Shown: positions 58,772-64,000 of the stretch, in pieces
How the letters are laid out: each line of letters begins with the position of its first letter
Numbering within the stretch: position 1 is the stretch's first letter
NCBI RefSeq assembly: GCF_021545845.1
Contig: NZ_CP088923.1
Coordinates: 1,984,001-2,048,000, forward strand
Direction: 5' to 3'
Source: Rhodanobacter thiooxydans
GTDB lineage: Bacteria > Pseudomonadota > Gammaproteobacteria > Xanthomonadales > Rhodanobacteraceae
Length of the DNA: 64,000 nucleotides
Translations under genes and position numbers: made by a program
The notes under the pieces: model-generated
Database searches by the model: none
The model's input: the letters and a program-made list of their open reading frames with translations, nothing else
What the model was told of the DNA's origin: nothing

Positions 58772-59137
58772 TCAGCCCGGCAGGAATTCCTGCAGCGCCT
58801 TGAGCAGCTCCTCTTCCTTGATCGGCTTGGTCACGTAGGCCTTGGCGCCTTGGCGCATACCCCAGACGCGGTCGGTCTCCTGGTCCTTGGTGGTCACCAG
58901 GATGATCGGAATGTGCGCGGTCTCGGCGTTCTTGCTGATCGTGCGGGTGGCCTGGAAGCCGTTGAGATTGGGCATGACCACGTCCATCAGGATCAGGTCG
59001 GGCTTCTCCGCCTTGGCCACTTCCACGCCCGCGGCGCCGTCTTCGGCCGAGAGGGTCTCATGCCCGAGTTTTTCGACGATCCGCTTGATGCCAAGCAGCT
59101 GCGACGGGGAGTCGTCGACGATCAGGATGCGTGCCAT
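58772..59137 (-). CDS. PilH-like single-domain response regulator
   Basis: 121 residues, only a receiver domain. The acidic pocket is Asp8-Asp9, the phosphorylation site is Asp52 (ILMDVVMP), and the switch residues are Thr82/Thr83 and Lys104. The GFQATR and WGMRQGAKAYVTKP segments match PilH/PilG of type IV pilus chemotaxis-like systems, where the protein controls pilus extension or retraction. No cognate kinase is nearby. The naming is by similarity. Confidence 0.85.
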   Translation of the reverse strand: MARILIVDDSPSQLLGIKRIVEKLGHETLSAEDGAAGVEVAKAEKPDLILMDVVMPNLNGFQATRTISKNAETAHIPIILVTTKDQETDRVWGMRQGAKAYVTKPIKEEELLKALQEFLPG

Positions 59138-59206
59138 AAGGTGATAATTCCCTGCGAGTTTCGTTGATTCTAAGCCGTGGTGGTGCGACTTCCAAGCGCG
59201 GTTTCG

Positions 59207-60205
59207 TCACACCGCGCCGTCGACGCGCACCAGGGTGCGTCCAAACGACTCGCCCGCGAGCATGTGCGCAAACACCTTGGGCAGCTCCTCGAGGCTGGTC
59301 TCACGGGTGACGATGCGATCCAGGTGCCGCGGCTTCCAGTCGCCGGCAAGGTGCTGCCAGATCCGGTCGCGCAGATGGCGGGCGGTGCCGGCCGAGGCGA
59401 TCCCGAGCAGGCTCACGCCGCGGATGATGAACGGCATCACCGTGCTGTCGATGGCGATGCCGCCGGCGTTGCCGCAGATCGCCACGTTGCCGTACGGCGC
59501 GATCAGCGGCAACAGTCCACCGAGCATGCTGCCGCCGACGTTGTCCAGCGCGCCGCCGAAGCGGGCGGAGTCCATCGGCTTGCCGCTGAAGGCGAGCTGG
59601 TGGCGGTCGATGCATTCGCTGGCGCCGAGGCCGCGCAGGAAGTCGAAGTGGTCGGCCTTGCCGCTGATCGCGTGCACCTCGTAACCGGCGCGGCTGAAGA
59701 TGTCGATCGCCAGCATGCCGACGCCACCGCTGGCGCCGGTCACCGCGATCGGACCCAGCGTCGGCGATTGCCGGTTGTCCTGCATGCGCAGCAGGGCCAG
59801 TGCCGCGGTGAAGCCGGCGGTGCCGATGATCATGCTTTCGCGCAGGCTCAAGCCGACCGGCAGCGGGATCGTCCAGCGTGCGTCGAGGCGCGCGTATTCG
59901 CCGTAGCCGCCGTCGCGCGTCTCGGACAGCCCGCTGCCGGTGCACAGCACGGCGTCGCCTTCCCTGAACGCCGGATCGGTCGAGGCGACCACGTGGCCCG
60001 CCACGTCGATGCCGCCGTTGAGCGGGTACTGGCGCAGGATGCGGCCCTTGCCGGTGCCGGCCAGCGCATCCTTGTAGTTGACCGAAGAATACGCGACCTT
60101 GACCAGCACTTCGCCGGACGACAGCGCGCTGGTGTCCATGGTGTCGATGTCGGCGCGGTAGCCGGCATCGTCGTTGTGGATGCGGAAAGCACGGAAACGG
60201 GGCAT
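59207..60205 (-). CDS. acuI: AcuI/YhdH-type NADPH-dependent quinone or acrylyl-CoA reductase
   Basis: 332-residue medium-chain dehydrogenase/reductase. The start MPRFRAFRIH has a strong GGAGG ribosome binding site. The Rossmann motif is VTGASGGVGMLAIDI at about residue 153, and SSVNYKDALAGTGKG at about 40-55 is the YhdH/AcuI hallmark. These zinc-free enzymes reduce acrylyl-CoA or quinones. The LOG gene is 17 bases upstream in the same direction, so the two probably form a unit, although no pathway link is obvious. Confidence 0.88.
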   Translation of the reverse strand: MPRFRAFRIHNDDAGYRADIDTMDTSALSSGEVLVKVAYSSVNYKDALAGTGKGRILRQYPLNGGIDVAGHVVASTDPAFREGDAVLCTGSGLSETRDGGYGEYARLDARWTIPLPVGLSLRESMIIGTAGFTAALALLRMQDNRQSPTLGPIAVTGASGGVGMLAIDIFSRAGYEVHAISGKADHFDFLRGLGASECIDRHQLAFSGKPMDSARFGGALDNVGGSMLGGLLPLIAPYGNVAICGNAGGIAIDSTVMPFIIRGVSLLGIASAGTARHLRDRIWQHLAGDWKPRHLDRIVTRETSLEELPKVFAHMLAGESFGRTLVRVDGAV

Positions 60206-60222
60206 CTCGACCTCCTGCAGAA

Positions 60223-60819
60223 TCAGGCGTGGACGCTGCGGGAGGAAATCCACTTGGGCGTGTAGCTGCCTTCGTAGTCCCGCATCCAGTCGAACAACGC
60301 GGCGATGTCGTCGCCGAACCATATGCTGTCGCGCTGCGCCGCCTTCACGAAGGATTCGTCGACCATGTGCGCCATCAGCGTGCGCAGGTCGCGGTAGTAG
60401 CCGCGCACGTCGAGGAAGGCGCAGGGGTAGCGGTGCAGGCCGAGCTGGGCCCAGGTCAGCATTTCGAACATCTCGTCCATGGTGCCGAAGCCGCCGGGCA
60501 GGGCGACGAAGGCGTCGGACAGTTCGTACATGCGCGTCTTGCGCTGGTGCATGGTTTCGACCACCACCAGTTCGGTCAGGCCAGGGTGGGCCACTTCCAG
60601 TTCCACCAGCTGGCGCGGAATCACGCCAACCACCCTGCCGCCACCGGCCAGCACCGCGTCGGCCACCACGCCCATCAGGCCGACGTTGCCGCCACCGTAG
60701 ACCAGCGCGATGCCGCGCCGGGCCATCTCGGTGCCAAAGGCGTGGGCCTGTTCGGCGTATTCGGGATGCCGGCCGCTGTTGGAGCCGCAGTAGACACAGA
60801 TGGCGGTGGGTTGGGGCAT
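60223..60819 (-). CDS. LOG family protein (cytokinin-type phosphoribohydrolase)
   Basis: 198 residues of the LOG family. The motif PGGFGTMDEMFE at about 107-118 and YGGGNVGLMGVVADA at about 41-55 are present. These enzymes release the base from nucleoside 5'-monophosphates such as AMP or N6-modified AMP, in plants activating cytokinins and in bacteria probably acting on purine nucleotides. Lysine/arginine residues in HQRKTRMYEL fit the active site. It is the first gene of the pair with acuI. Confidence 0.88.
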   Translation of the reverse strand: MPQPTAICVYCGSNSGRHPEYAEQAHAFGTEMARRGIALVYGGGNVGLMGVVADAVLAGGGRVVGVIPRQLVELEVAHPGLTELVVVETMHQRKTRMYELSDAFVALPGGFGTMDEMFEMLTWAQLGLHRYPCAFLDVRGYYRDLRTLMAHMVDESFVKAAQRDSIWFGDDIAALFDWMRDYEGSYTPKWISSRSVHA

Positions 60820-60844
60820 GCGTGTTCCGTTGAAACGCGTTTTC

Positions 60845-60923
60845 GTAGGAGCCCGCTTGCGGACGATGCTTTGAAAGCCGGGATTCGGGATGGCAAAAGC
60901 ATCGCCCGCAAGCGGGCTCCTAC
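60845..60923. repeat. REP-type inverted repeat
   Basis: 28-base arms (60845-60872 and 60896-60923), beginning GTAGGAGCCCGCTTGCGG, differ at one position and enclose a 23-base loop that itself contains a CGGGATTCGGGAT unit. Resembles REP elements of Pseudomonas and Xanthomonas in the GTAGGAG(C)..GC..GC core. Located between the LOG and lpdA genes. Confidence 0.8.
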
Positions 60924-60973
60924 GGGAGACGAAACGGCCCGCTCAGGTTGCCAGGAGCGGGCCGAGGCTCTGG

Positions 60974-61010
60974 ATCCCGGATCGACGCCCATCCATGGGC
61001 TGTCCGGGAT
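60974..61010 (-). other. Nested hairpin downstream of lpdA
   Basis: An outer stem ATCCCGGA/TCCGGGAT encloses an inner GCCCAT/ATGGGC stem with a CC loop. It lies 15 bases past the lpdA stop on the minus strand; no T run. May stabilise the message end or aid rho-dependent termination. Confidence 0.4.
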
Positions 61011-61025
61011 GAGCCCATCCTGGCC

Positions 61026-62459
<1,434 letters not shown>

Positions 62460-62464
62460 TCACA

Positions 62465-62630
62465 CGAGATTCGGGATTGGGGATTCGGGATTCGGGATTC
62501 GCAAGGGCAAAGGCGTGCGGCGCTGCGGTAAATCCCGAATGTCATCCGGGATTCGGTGGGGAAGAGATTCGAAAGGGCGTCAAATGCGCGCGCTTTTCCG
62601 AATCCCGGATCCCCAATCCCGAATCCCGGG
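62465..62630. repeat. Inverted GGGATTCG/CGAATCCC array between sucB and lpdA
   Basis: The left arm (62465-62501) carries four or five GGGATTC-type units and the right arm (62599-62630) the inverse. Additional units lie in the middle (AATCCCGAATG, CCGGGATTCGG). Same family as at 19285 and 46039. Confidence 0.8.
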
Positions 62631-62635
62631 CCTCG

Positions 62636-63841
<1,206 letters not shown>

Positions 63842-63925
63842 GGGAATCCTTGAGTTGGTGCGCTCATCCATGATTGCGGAGATCAAGAAGCGGCTATCCT
63901 GGCCGCACTGTTCAGGGAAGCTGCT

Positions 63926-64000
63926 TTATTCCGCGGCGTGGTCGGTACCCACCGAGGCGGCCAGCGCCTGCTCGACGAGCGCCGCCTGTTCCGCAACGTG
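63926..64000 (-). CDS. sucA: 2-oxoglutarate dehydrogenase E1, C-terminal end (window edge)
   Basis: Only the last 24 codons are inside the window, ending in ...SVGTDHAAE and TAA. HVAEQAALVEQAL is the usual C-terminal helix of the thiamine-dependent E1 subunit. Identity rests mainly on position directly before sucB. Confidence 0.75.
   Translation of the reverse strand, partial: HVAEQAALVEQALAASVGTDHAAE

Overview
The window is a GC-rich gammaproteobacterial chromosome segment. Gene content and order (maf-yceD-rpmF-fabHDG-acpP-fabF-pabBC-mltG-tmk-holB-pilZ, nuoA-N, tRNA-fMet, rimP-nusA-infB-rbfA-truB-rpsO-pnp, gyrA, PilH, sucAB-lpd), GyrA with Gln at position 83 and intergenic GGGATTCG arrays point to Lysobacterales (Xanthomonadales), most likely Rhodanobacteraceae such as Rhodanobacter or Dyella. 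This is inference from family knowledge, not a database match.

Layout. 1-3881 (minus): a TgpA-type transglutaminase, a DUF58 protein and a MoxR ATPase that has lost its C-terminal two thirds, then a YceF/Maf pyrophosphatase and a small membrane protein. 4007-16088 (plus): a dense cluster for ribosome protein L32, fatty acid synthesis, p-aminobenzoate synthesis, MltG, thymidylate kinase, DNA polymerase III delta prime, a PIG-L deacetylase and PilZ. 16366-31266: the complete 14-gene NADH dehydrogenase I operon. 31360-31436: initiator tRNA.

31437-40754: a genomic island of about 9.3 kb inserted at the 3' end of the initiator tRNA, bounded by a 21-base direct repeat of that end. It carries a recombinase remnant that reads into the tRNA, an IS5-type transposase fragment, an orphan bufferin-like DUF2282 gene with a decayed partner, and an intact import cluster: TonB-dependent receptor, YnjB-like lipoprotein, two half-size YnjC-like permeases, a YnjD-like ATPase and a convergent YnjF-like CDP-alcohol phosphatidyltransferase. 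The pairing of a receptor with a Ynj-type transporter and a lipid head-group enzyme is the best candidate here for an undescribed system. The right end has a decayed tRNA with a good promoter and a terminator.

40947-50131: translation and transcription genes rimP-nusA-infB-rbfA-truB-rpsO-pnp, with a perfect 48-base palindrome in the rpsO leader. 50253-53845: class III polyhydroxyalkanoate synthase (phaE, phaC), mtnA and a GtrA-like protein. 53984-56587: gyrA. 56634-64000: a peroxiredoxin (minus), a heat-shock pair hsp20-cbpA (plus), then on the minus strand a PilH-like regulator, AcuI-type reductase, LOG protein, and the end of the 2-oxoglutarate dehydrogenase operon (lpdA, sucB, 3' end of sucA).

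Start sites were chosen from family N-termini, overlap with the upstream gene and visible Shine-Dalgarno sequences. Long antisense reading frames over GC-rich genes were treated as shadows.
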